From: Candidatus Nanohaloarchaea archaeon
GTDB taxonomy: Archaea; EX4484-52; GLR71
Length of the DNA: 6,181 nt
Assembly (NCBI GenBank): GCA_030671745.1
Contig: DAOVHT010000062.1
Coordinates: 1-6,181, forward strand
Reading direction: 5' to 3'
The notes below the pieces were generated by a model. That model saw only the letters and a list, made by a program, of their open reading frames with translations, was not told where the DNA came from and did not search any database. The stretch's first letter is position 1. Every line of letters starts with the position of its first letter. Shown here one piece after another: positions 1-4,200 of the stretch. The translations under genes were made by a program, and so were the position numbers.

Positions 1-307
1 CACACCGTTTTTCGCGATTATCTTTCTGATACCGGCACTGTATCTTTTGAAAAAAGGAAAGATAGATCATGCGATGCATTTCGGTGCACTGGCTTTCGGT
101 ATACTTACGCATATCACCTTAGATTTTGTATTGGGCGGTGGCGCAAGTGAAGGCATTATGTTCTTTTTCCCTGTGCTTCTTGACACGTACAAGCTTCATC
201 TCCTTAAAGGTCTCAGTTTCGGGTGGGCGGCAGGACTTGATGCGATACTGCTCCTTATGTGGCTCTATCATGAAGAAGTAAAGCATAAGATCAAGGATTA
301 CATCTGA
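1..307 (+). CDS. Membrane protein, YdjM/DUF457-like metal-dependent hydrolase (3' part)
   Basis: The reading frame is open from the left edge (first full codon at base 2) to the TGA at 305-307, so the gene is cut at its 5' end; the TTG at 47 is only an internal codon. About 101 residues are visible. They form a hydrophobic stretch ending in two lysines, then a histidine-bearing membrane segment (HAMHFGALAFGILTH) running into LDFVLGGG, a short FFFPV stretch, and a last membrane helix before a charged tail (HEEVKHKIKDYI). A histidine followed by LD, a glycine-rich turn and an aromatic-proline stretch is typical of the C-terminal half of YdjM/YbcI-type (DUF457) inner-membrane proteins, which are predicted metal-dependent hydrolases with no well-defined substrate. 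The assignment is from remembered family pattern only. The stop lies inside the next, apparently frameshifted frame, which suggests co-transcription with the small ORFs downstream. Confidence 0.6.
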   Translation, partial: TPFFAIIFLIPALYLLKKGKIDHAMHFGALAFGILTHITLDFVLGGGASEGIMFFFPVLLDTYKLHLLKGLSFGWAAGLDAILLLMWLYHEEVKHKIKDYI

Positions 308-382
308 TTGAGACACTGTTATTTCTTACTTCTTTTCCGTTAATTCTTACCGGCATACTGGCACGGTACGCTCCCACAAGAC

Positions 383-390
383 TATTTAAA
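383..390 (+). promoter_or_regulatory. Possible TATA box for the small-ORF cluster
   Basis: TATTTAAA lies in an otherwise mixed-composition stretch. Transcription from it would begin near 410-415, about 105 nt before the 42-aa ORF. It also lies inside the apparently frameshifted ORF, where it encodes Leu-Phe-Lys, so it may be only coding sequence. Confidence 0.25.
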
Positions 391-506
391 GGGGACGTTC
401 AAGTTATCTTTACCTCTCCTAATCCAGGGGGATAATTACCGGTGAACTTCAAAGGCTTGAGGATTATACCTTAGAGGCTCCAGAAGGCACCAAATTATGT
501 TTAAAA

Positions 507-512
507 GGTGAT
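507..512 (+). promoter_or_regulatory. Ribosome binding site GGTGAT of the 42-aa ORF
   Basis: GGTGAT is complementary to the archaeal 16S rRNA tail and lies 5 nt before the ATG at 518. It is the main reason to accept the very short ORF that follows. Confidence 0.5.
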
Positions 513-517
513 ATGAG

Positions 518-646
518 ATGAATAGTGAAACAATGTCGATAATACGGAATAGGTACGGAAATAACTTTGATAAGGGATGGTCCGGTATGTCTGCCCATAG
601 ACGGCACAGATTTGAAAACAGGGCCAAAGACATATGGTGTTTTTAG
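518..646 (+). CDS. Hypothetical 42-aa basic protein
   Basis: The frame runs from ATG 518 to TAG 644-646. The protein begins MNSETMSIIRNRYGNN, has a GWSGMSAHRRHRFENR stretch rich in arginine and histidine, and ends in WCF. No signal peptide or membrane segment is visible, and it matches no family I recognise. Support is contextual: an SD site (507-512) 5 nt upstream, an ATGA overlap with the frame before it, and a further strong SD for the next ORF starting a few bases after its stop. The basic composition would suit nucleic-acid binding, but that is a guess. A minus-strand frame (436-633) covers the same DNA but has no SD upstream of its start. Confidence 0.5.
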   Translation: MNSETMSIIRNRYGNNFDKGWSGMSAHRRHRFENRAKDIWCF

Positions 647-649
647 GAA

Positions 650-658
650 GGAGATGAT
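650..658 (+). promoter_or_regulatory. Ribosome binding site GGAGATGAT of the 86-aa ORF
   Basis: This matches the full archaeal SD GGAGGTGAT at 8 of 9 positions and ends 3 nt before the ATG at 662, fixing that start. It begins 4 nt after the stop codon of the preceding ORF. Confidence 0.65.
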
Positions 659-661
659 GAT

Positions 662-922
662 ATGTCAAAGACTACAGTTAAGATGTATATGATTAAACAG
701 GAATTACGACGGGCGGGGCTCCCTACAAGGGGGGTTCATGCGCAGGAATTCAAGAATATGAATTTTGAGCAGGAAAAGAAATGGCACCAGATCAAGACCC
801 GTGCACATAAACGGACCGAAGAACTTGCTAAAGCTTTCCCTTTCGCGTTCGGTGAATATAAAAAATCACAGTATGACGCGGAATTCGTGAACCGGTTTTC
901 AAGAAAGGAGGTGATGTCATGA
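662..922 (+). CDS. Hypothetical 86-aa charged helical protein
   Basis: This is the largest member of the small-ORF chain, from ATG 662 to TGA 920-922. It is soluble, highly charged and probably mostly helical. A basic N-terminus (residues 1-25, with KQELRRAGLPTRG) precedes a Lys/Glu-rich middle (NFEQEKKWHQIKTRAHKRTEEL) and an aromatic segment (FPFAFGEYKKSQYDAEF). There are no cysteines, no membrane segment and no motif I can assign. The SD at 650-658 is strong. Its last codons (K-E-V-M-S) are built from the SD of the next ORF, and its TGA overlaps that ORF's ATG, so the two are likely translationally coupled. An 87-aa minus-strand frame over the same DNA (736-999) looks like a shadow. Confidence is in its being a gene, not in any function. 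Confidence 0.75.
   Translation: MSKTTVKMYMIKQELRRAGLPTRGVHAQEFKNMNFEQEKKWHQIKTRAHKRTEELAKAFPFAFGEYKKSQYDAEFVNRFSRKEVMS
907..915 (+). promoter_or_regulatory. Perfect 9-nt Shine-Dalgarno GGAGGTGAT
   Basis: All nine bases are complementary to the archaeal 16S tail, and the site ends 3 nt before ATG 919. It lies inside the end of the 86-aa ORF. Its strength argues that the 35-aa ORF after it is translated. A competing ATG at 923 in another frame (26 codons) is less well spaced. Confidence 0.7.
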
Positions 923-1026
923 ATGGGTACAGTGGTGACCTTGTCACTAAATGGACTGATCTCCTTAAACAGAAACAAAAACAACAACAGATTGCACATG
1001 TAATGGCACTTGCATGGCTTGATTGA
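919..1026 (+). CDS. Hypothetical 35-aa microprotein, Lys/Gln-rich
   Basis: The frame runs from ATG 919 to TGA 1024-1026 and overlaps the previous stop by ATGA. The product starts MNGYSGDLVTKWTDLLKQ, continues with an alternating lysine/glutamine run (KQKQKQQQ), and ends in a hydrophobic stretch (IAHVMALAWLD). It could form one amphipathic helix. It is too short for family recognition. The reasons to call it are the perfect 9-nt SD before it and its place as last member of a chain of coupled small ORFs, followed at once by a T-tract. It may be a small partner of the 86-aa protein; that is inference from coupling alone. Confidence 0.6.
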   Translation: MNGYSGDLVTKWTDLLKQKQKQQQIAHVMALAWLD

Positions 1027-1036
1027 TTTTTATTTT
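1027..1036 (+). terminator. T-tract terminator after the small-ORF cluster
   Basis: TTTTTATTTT begins with the first base after the TGA of the 35-aa ORF. Archaeal RNA polymerase commonly terminates at such U-tracts without a hairpin, so this probably ends the small-ORF transcript. Confidence 0.5.
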
Positions 1037-1062
1037 CGTCCCATCTAATCCCCCTTTAATAT

Positions 1063-1088
1063 GCCGGTAGACCCCCATATCTGCCGGC
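1063..1088. terminator. 9-bp hairpin between convergent genes
   Basis: GCCGGTAGA (1063-1071) pairs with TCTGCCGGC (1080-1088), including one G-U pair, around an 8-nt loop of CCCCCATA. It is centred between the plus-strand small ORFs (end 1026) and the minus-strand zinc-ribbon gene (end 1106). It could limit read-through or stabilise 3' ends in either direction. Only a weak T-rich run (CTATTTCTCT) follows on the plus strand. Confidence 0.4.
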
Positions 1089-1105
1089 TGCTATTTCTCT
1101 AGGAA

Positions 1106-1288
1106 TTAACGAACATAAGTTGATGCAGTCTCTTTACGACCGCATTTCTCGCATTTATAGTCTATCTTAAAACGTATCTCATCAATTGTGTTTGCAGTCA
1201 CGACTATATCTTTTTTTAATTCTGAACTCTTATCATTCCAAGAATGACCACACCTGCACTTTATGAAAATATTTGCTTCATCTGACAT
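1106..1288 (-). CDS. Small zinc-ribbon protein (60 aa), function unknown
   Basis: This is a 60-residue soluble protein with two probable metal-binding knuckles: C11-x-C13-G-H-x-W near the N-terminus and C46-x2-C49-G near the C-terminus. About 30 residues predicted as strand (KKDIVVTANTIDEIRFKIDYK) separate them. Four cysteines in two pairs on a beta scaffold describe a single zinc ribbon, possibly with H15 as an alternative ligand. Many such archaeal mini-proteins bind nucleic acids or act as adaptors, but nothing here identifies the partner. The start is well fixed: GGTGAT (1292-1297) lies 3 nt before the ATG, with TATA-like sequence further upstream. The gene is alone on its strand here, convergent with the small-ORF cluster and divergent from the HD-domain gene. 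Confidence 0.75.
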   Translation of the reverse strand: MSDEANIFIKCRCGHSWNDKSSELKKDIVVTANTIDEIRFKIDYKCEKCGRKETASTYVR

Positions 1289-1291
1289 AAA

Positions 1292-1297
1292 ATCACC
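1292..1297 (-). promoter_or_regulatory. Ribosome binding site GGTGAT of the zinc-ribbon gene
   Basis: On the minus strand GGTGAT stands 3 nt before the ATG at 1288, which selects this start for the 60-aa protein. Confidence 0.6.
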
Positions 1298-1324
1298 AAT
1301 TATATTTAAAATTATCTCTTGAAG

Positions 1325-1331
1325 TATATAA
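1325..1331. promoter_or_regulatory. Near-palindromic TATA box in a divergent region
   Basis: TATATAA on the plus strand reads TTATATA on the minus strand. On the minus strand transcription would begin near 1300-1305, just before the SD of the zinc-ribbon gene. On the plus strand it would begin near 1350-1355, close to the SD-like GAGGTGA of the leader ORF at 1369. It may serve either or both directions. Confidence 0.4.
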
Positions 1332-1368
1332 GGGTTAAATGATGAACATCGCGAGGTGAGCTGAATTT

Positions 1369-1416
1369 ATGATGACTGATGGGCGAACTGATAACTCAAC
1401 TAATATATACAATTAA
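1369..1416 (+). other. Possible 15-codon leader ORF before the HD-domain gene
   Basis: MMTDGRTDNSTNIYN and a stop are encoded at 1369-1416. An SD-like GAGGTGA (1353-1359) lies 9 nt upstream, and the ORF ends 15 nt before the HD-domain start. The TATA box of that gene (1404-1409) lies inside this ORF, so it would be translated only from a longer transcript starting near 1350. It may be chance. Confidence 0.2.
1404..1409 (+). promoter_or_regulatory. TATA box giving a leaderless HD-domain transcript
   Basis: TATATA is centred about 26 nt before the ATG at 1432, which is the distance from an archaeal TATA box to the transcription start. With no good SD before this gene, a leaderless mRNA is the simplest reading. 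Confidence 0.5.
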
Positions 1417-1431
1417 AGGTAAACAATTGCT

Positions 1432-2055
1432 ATGGATGCGACCATTACTGAAGATGAAACTATTGAACTTCTAAAAAAACAGTTTGAAAAATACAGACCC
1501 GACTGGAAAGACGAGATCTTGAAACATTCCATCATTGTCAGGGATCTGTCGTTGTTTCTTGCTGGATTTATCAAAGACAAGGTTGATGTTGATTTTCTTG
1601 GAAATGCGTGCATGCTGCATGATATAGGGTATGCAACCGCCAAAGATAAGATACGGCACGGTGTGGTCGGTGCTGAATTCTTGCGTGGACAAGGTCTTGA
1701 GAAGTATGCTAAGGCTTGCGAAAGGCATATCGGGATAGGTATCACTAAAGATGAGGCTTTAGAGCTTGGGCTCGGAGATAAGGATCTTGTACCTGTAACT
1801 ATTGAAGAAAAAATATTGTGTTATTGCGATAATCTTGATTTTTTTGATAAGGAAACGAAAATACATACTATTAAAAGTTCGGATGATGTCGTTAAACGAT
1901 TTACTGAGGAATTGGGTTCTGCCTATAAGGCTAAGACTGAAAAGTTCAACAGGATGATTGAATATGCTGTCGGTAAAGAGGGTATGCTCGAATTTCTTAG
2001 GTTTGTAAAAGAATACAATCTACGATTAAGAATGATGTCGGAACTCAATCCTTAA
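1432..2055 (+). CDS. HD-domain phosphohydrolase, TIGR00295-like
   Basis: This 207-residue cytosolic protein is a predicted metal-dependent phosphohydrolase of the HD superfamily. The expected ligands can be read off in order: H32 (LKHSIIV), the H63-D64 pair in MLHDIGY, H76 (RHGVVGAEFL), H99 (RHIGIGIT) and D133 (CYCDNLDFF). The HDIG-like signature and extra histidines resemble archaeal proteins named only as TIGR00295 and related HDIG-domain enzymes. Their substrate is unknown; nucleotides or phosphorylated metabolites are typical for the superfamily. All metal ligands are present, so it is probably active. The start at 1432 is supported by a TATA box 26 nt upstream rather than by an SD. Its last ten codons overlap the 3' end of the minus-strand Hsp20-like gene by 30 bp. 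Confidence 0.85.
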   Translation: MDATITEDETIELLKKQFEKYRPDWKDEILKHSIIVRDLSLFLAGFIKDKVDVDFLGNACMLHDIGYATAKDKIRHGVVGAEFLRGQGLEKYAKACERHIGIGITKDEALELGLGDKDLVPVTIEEKILCYCDNLDFFDKETKIHTIKSSDDVVKRFTEELGSAYKAKTEKFNRMIEYAVGKEGMLEFLRFVKEYNLRLRMMSELNP

Positions 2056-2745
2056 TATCCCATCTTTGAATGTTTTTGAGATCAAGGTCCAGCCTTTCGG
2101 AATCTGCATAATCCTGAAATACATCTTTTTCTTGCCTATGGCTTTCAATTCAATTGATGATGGAAGCAAGTGAACCATTATATCTTCTTCGGATTCTACA
2201 TCTGGTAATTCGATGTCAATCACGATCTTATCGGGCAGGCGTTTTATGTCTGTCTTTGGCTCTTCAGTTATGGATGGTATCTTTTTTTTAGGAAACTGTT
2301 CTTTTGGATGTTTTGGTATATCTGATATTTTTTCAGGTTCGGTAACTTCTTCTGGGATACTGACATCTTCCAACCCTAAGTTCTTTCTAATCTCTTCCTC
2401 TAACTTTTTTTTATCGATATCTCCGAAAGTCTTTATATCAACTTTAGGTTTCTGTCCTGTGCCACTTCTTATCGATACGCTGAAACCGTTCCTTTTTATT
2501 TTTGGATCATTTTCCCGTAGGTTGAATGCTTCGAAATCTTTTTCCAGGCTATGAATATCACGTTCCATAAACTTGTTTATCTCATCGAACTGTTTCTTGA
2601 AAGAACCGAATAGGTTGTCCATAGGTATGTCTGACGAAGGTCTTTTGAATTTTATCGGTTTTATTATTGACGATCCGCACGATGGACAGAAATCCCAGTG
2701 TTCCTCCACCTTTTTTCCACACTTGTGACAATACATATCAACCAT
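2026..2745 (-). CDS. Zinc-ribbon protein with C-terminal Hsp20/alpha-crystallin-like domain
   Basis: This 239-aa protein has three parts. Residues 6-23 form a zinc ribbon (CHKCG and CPSCG). Residues 24-165 are a charged linker with a helix-prone part (45-72) and a conserved-looking patch (GFSVSIRSGTGQKPKVDIKT, 87-106), then a proline/lysine-rich spacer. Residues 170-239 look like the beta-sandwich of archaeal Hsp20/CS proteins: DKIVIDIELPDV, SSIELKA, YFRIMQIPKG and a final strand GILRIEF. That family holds unfolding proteins or acts as a co-chaperone adaptor; the ribbon suggests a specific partner rather than a bulk heat-shock role. A second in-frame ATG at M4 (2736) gives MYCHKCG and may be the true start, since a TATA-like box lies 22 nt before 2745 and neither start has an SD. 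It follows the Trm9-like gene by 24 nt and ends inside the convergent HD gene. Confidence 0.8.
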   Translation of the reverse strand: MVDMYCHKCGKKVEEHWDFCPSCGSSIIKPIKFKRPSSDIPMDNLFGSFKKQFDEINKFMERDIHSLEKDFEAFNLRENDPKIKRNGFSVSIRSGTGQKPKVDIKTFGDIDKKKLEEEIRKNLGLEDVSIPEEVTEPEKISDIPKHPKEQFPKKKIPSITEEPKTDIKRLPDKIVIDIELPDVESEEDIMVHLLPSSIELKAIGKKKMYFRIMQIPKGWTLISKTFKDGILRIEFRHHS

Positions 2746-2762
2746 ACATATTATATGGGCAG

Positions 2763-2771
2763 ATAAATATT
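2763..2771 (-). promoter_or_regulatory. Possible internal TATA box before the Hsp20-like gene
   Basis: On the minus strand AATATTTAT lies at the end of the Trm9-like gene, 22 nt before ATG 2745 and 31 nt before the in-frame ATG at 2736. It could give the Hsp20-like gene its own near-leaderless transcript in addition to read-through. Confidence 0.3.
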
Positions 2772-3414
2772 AATGTCTTTTGGATACTTCAACATAATAG
2801 TTACCATGGGACTTAAATGCTGAAACTACGGTCAAATTTGCAGTTTTACAAAGAGACTCAAGTTCGCCGTCATTGAAAAGATGATAGAAACGGTCATATT
2901 TACCATCCCATTTAAGGATTACATCACCATCATCAGTCTTTATGTCTTTGAATTTTGGCTGGTTTAGGGCCCAGGCACTTATCAATGCTCTGCCATCTGG
3001 CCTCATAAGGCTTTTTATTTCGACAAGGCTTTTTATTCGCTCAACCTCTGTCGGGAGATGATGGATTGCTGCGATAAACATGATCCGATCAAAAGATTTG
3101 GACTTCAAGGGGAGAGAGATTGCGTCACACTGAATCAATGAAATGTCTTGGTTTTCTGTTTCTGCTTTTGATTTGACTATATTCAACTGACCGATCGATA
3201 TGTCTGAAGCAATAACTGTGAACCCTTTCTGGATTGCATACAGTGAATTACGACCATTGCCACATCCAATGTCTAAAAATAACGAAGAGTTTGTGGCTGC
3301 ACCTATGAAAGTCTTGCATTCATCCCACATATAACCCCTTGTTGCATCAAAATGTTTCGCAATCTTGTCATAAGTTGCTTTGATATCAGGTTTTATTGAA
3401 CTGTCTGTTACCAT
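2770..3414 (-). CDS. Trm9-like SAM-dependent methyltransferase (probable tRNA wobble-uridine)
   Basis: This is a 214-aa class I methyltransferase. The SAM-binding motif I is FLDIGCGNG (46-54), the acidic residue after strand 2 is D71 (IASDIS), and motif IV-like residues are CDAISLP (96-102) followed by FDRIMFIAAIHHLP. Three features point to the Trm9/ALKBH8 methyltransferase group rather than a generic enzyme: AIHHLPTEVERIKSLVEI, the SAWAL segment after the GRALI strand, and C-terminal YDRFYHLFNDGELESL with a terminal NYYVEV strand. In eukaryotes that group, with Trm112, methylates carboxymethyl-uridine at tRNA position 34; whether this archaeal protein does the same is inference. No Trm112 gene is visible here. 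AGTGAT (3418-3423) lies 3 nt before the ATG. It probably heads a transcript continuing into the Hsp20-like gene. Confidence 0.82.
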   Translation of the reverse strand: MVTDSSIKPDIKATYDKIAKHFDATRGYMWDECKTFIGAATNSSLFLDIGCGNGRNSLYAIQKGFTVIASDISIGQLNIVKSKAETENQDISLIQCDAISLPLKSKSFDRIMFIAAIHHLPTEVERIKSLVEIKSLMRPDGRALISAWALNQPKFKDIKTDDGDVILKWDGKYDRFYHLFNDGELESLCKTANLTVVSAFKSHGNYYVEVSKRH

Positions 3415-3417
3415 ATA

Positions 3418-3423
3418 ATCACT
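3418..3423 (-). promoter_or_regulatory. Ribosome binding site AGTGAT of the methyltransferase gene
   Basis: On the minus strand AGTGAT ends 3 nt before the ATG at 3414. A weak TATA-like ATTAATAT (3438-3445) lies further upstream, about 28 nt before the ATG. Confidence 0.45.
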
Positions 3424-3496
3424 TTTGTCAAAGATGGATTAATATCTTTCGATTTCATGAATTGTCAGTCTTGATAAACGGGTATTAAGCATAAAG

Positions 3497-3505
3497 TTTA
3501 AAAAG
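3497..3505 (+). promoter_or_regulatory. TATA box for the MBF1 gene
   Basis: TTTAAAAAG resembles a canonical archaeal TATA element and predicts a start near 3525-3530, giving a leader of about 50 nt before ATG 3579. A second AT-rich stretch (AAATTTAAG, about 3515-3523) is an alternative. The 164-bp region holding it is divergent between this gene and the methyltransferase. Confidence 0.4.
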
Positions 3506-3569
3506 CTTTGGTGTAAATTTAAGTTAATCTCTTTCTATGAGACACAAACAAAATAAACAATAAAACGCT

Positions 3570-3575
3570 GTTGAT
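3570..3575 (+). promoter_or_regulatory. Weak ribosome binding site GTTGAT of MBF1
   Basis: GTTGAT differs by one base from GGTGAT and sits 3 nt before ATG 3579, the same spacing as at several other genes here. It agrees with the chosen start, two residues before the first zinc-ribbon cysteine region. Confidence 0.35.
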
Positions 3576-3578
3576 TTA

Positions 3579-4118
3579 ATGGGAATATGTGATATTTGCG
3601 GAAAAACACGGGATACAAGACCGTCAAATCTTGAAGGTGCTGATGTAGAGGCATGTTTCTCTTGTGTACCTGGACGAAAAGAAAAATCTAGATTTTCTGG
3701 TAGCAGAAGAAATTCAAGGCCTGAAAGTAGAAAACGTTCAGAACTACCGAAAGTTAATTTTGAGTTCGTTGATGATTACGGTACAATCATCAAGACTGCA
3801 CGTGAGAAAGCAGACATAACACAGAAAGATTTCGGTGTGCAGTTGAATGAACACAGTTCAGTCATACAGAAGATTGAGCATGGTGATCTGAAGCCACGTC
3901 TAGGTCTTGCTAAAAAGATTGAGAAAAAGCTTAAGATCCGAATAATCAAAAAGATTGAACAGCTTGATAAAGATGGTAATGTTGTCAATAATAAGAAACC
4001 AGAAGATTCTGACAATAAGTTTGGTGACAAAGGCAGAGTTAGACGGGATAGGTCTAAGCCTAGAGAAGCACTTACATACACTCTTGCAGATGCTATTAAA
4101 ATCAAGAAAAAGAAATAA
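3579..4118 (+). CDS. mbf1: Archaeal multiprotein bridging factor MBF1
   Basis: This 179-aa protein has the archaeal MBF1 architecture (TIGR00270 type). Residues 4-29 form an N-terminal zinc ribbon (C4-x2-C7 and C26-x2-C29). A basic, disordered Arg/Ser/Lys linker (32-58) follows. Residues 63-120 are an HTH_3/Cro-type helix-turn-helix (DDYGTIIKTAREKADITQKD, then HSSVIQKIEHGDLKPRLGLAKKIEKKL). The C-terminal tail ends ALTYTLADAIKIKKKK, close to the ending usual in the family. MBF1 is a conserved transcription co-factor; in archaea it has also been tied to ribosome binding during translation, and its exact role is still open. The protein is close to or slightly above the usual length, with an extra charged Asn/Asp/Lys insert (131-158). 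It is transcribed away from the Trm9-like gene and is followed by a T-rich terminator. Confidence 0.93.
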   Translation: MGICDICGKTRDTRPSNLEGADVEACFSCVPGRKEKSRFSGSRRNSRPESRKRSELPKVNFEFVDDYGTIIKTAREKADITQKDFGVQLNEHSSVIQKIEHGDLKPRLGLAKKIEKKLKIRIIKKIEQLDKDGNVVNNKKPEDSDNKFGDKGRVRRDRSKPREALTYTLADAIKIKKKK

Positions 4119-4147
4119 TTTCTTTTATCTTCTTATTTTTTTCTTTT
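4119..4147 (+). terminator. Pyrimidine-rich terminator after MBF1
   Basis: The 29 bases after the MBF1 stop codon are almost all T and C, with T7 at 4136-4142 and T4 at 4144-4147. This is a typical archaeal intrinsic terminator without a hairpin and separates MBF1 from the ArgRS promoter. Confidence 0.65.
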
Positions 4148-4162
4148 AAACATTCAACTTGT

Positions 4163-4172
4163 TTTAAATATA
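4163..4172 (+). promoter_or_regulatory. TATA box for argS
   Basis: TTTAAATATA, continuing into TTTATG, lies between the MBF1 terminator and ArgRS. A transcription start about 25 nt downstream falls near 4190-4195, giving a leader of only about 5-10 nt before ATG 4201. Confidence 0.5.
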
Positions 4173-4190
4173 TTTATGCACAAAATGATA

Positions 4191-4196
4191 AGTGAT
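4191..4196 (+). promoter_or_regulatory. Ribosome binding site AGTGAT that fixes the ArgRS start
   Basis: An in-frame GTG at 4192 could extend ArgRS by three residues. That GTG is better read as part of an AGTGAT SD lying 4 nt before ATG 4201, as at other genes in this window. The N-terminus MYLYEACEKEI from 4201 is also natural for the family. Confidence 0.55.
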
Positions 4197-4200
4197 AGTT

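Larger units (their letters stand above)
289..521 (+). pseudogene. Short membrane-anchored ORF split by a frame change at a G5 run
   Basis: Two adjoining open frames read like one protein. The first is open from 289 to the TAA at 433-435; from about 307 it gives a hydrophobic helix (IETLLFLTSFPLILTGILA) followed by RYAPTRLFKGDVQVIFTSPN. The second is open from 423 to the TGA at 519-521 and gives GIITGELQRLEDYTLEAPEG then TKLCLKGDMR. They join with a -1 shift, or one extra G, at the G5 run 427-431, making about 71 residues. The final TGA overlaps the ATG of the next small ORF (ATGA, 518-521), the arrangement of a genuine coupled gene end. No ATG, GTG or TTG exists in the first frame, so a start would need ATT at 307 or CTG at 304, just where the upstream gene stops. 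This could be a decayed gene, an assembly error in the homopolymer, or programmed frameshifting. I do not recognise the product. Confidence 0.42.

Noticed and set aside
421..500. Possible tRNA or tRNA fragment ending in ACCA before the 42-aa ORF
   Set aside because: No acceptor stem partner and no recognisable T-loop; the stretch reads better as protein-coding.
436..633. 65-codon minus-strand frame opposite the small-ORF region
   Set aside because: No SD precedes its start, and the plus strand carries SD sites and ATGA overlaps; it is most likely a shadow.
736..999. 87-codon minus-strand frame opposite the 86-aa ORF
   Set aside because: Hydrophobic, low-complexity translation with no SD or promoter; it mirrors the codon pattern of the plus-strand gene.
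923..1003. Alternative 26-codon frame from ATG 923
   Set aside because: It is further from the perfect SD than ATG 919 and lacks the coupled ATGA overlap.
426..1055. Inverted 8-mers AGGGGGAT (426-433) and ATCCCCCT (1048-1055) bracketing the small-ORF cluster
   Set aside because: The match does not extend past eight bases and flanks differ, so terminal repeats of a mobile element are not supported.
3537..3563. Eight-codon ATG frame (MRHKQNKQ) before MBF1, as a leader peptide
   Set aside because: No SD, and such short frames are expected by chance in an A-rich leader.
3776..4105. 109-codon minus-strand frame and a plus-strand frame (3955-4149) over MBF1
   Set aside because: Both overlap a confidently identified gene and give low-complexity translations; they are shadows.
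4192..4200. GTG start for ArgRS adding three residues
   Set aside because: GTG is part of an AGTGAT SD 4 nt before ATG 4201, matching the spacing at other genes here.
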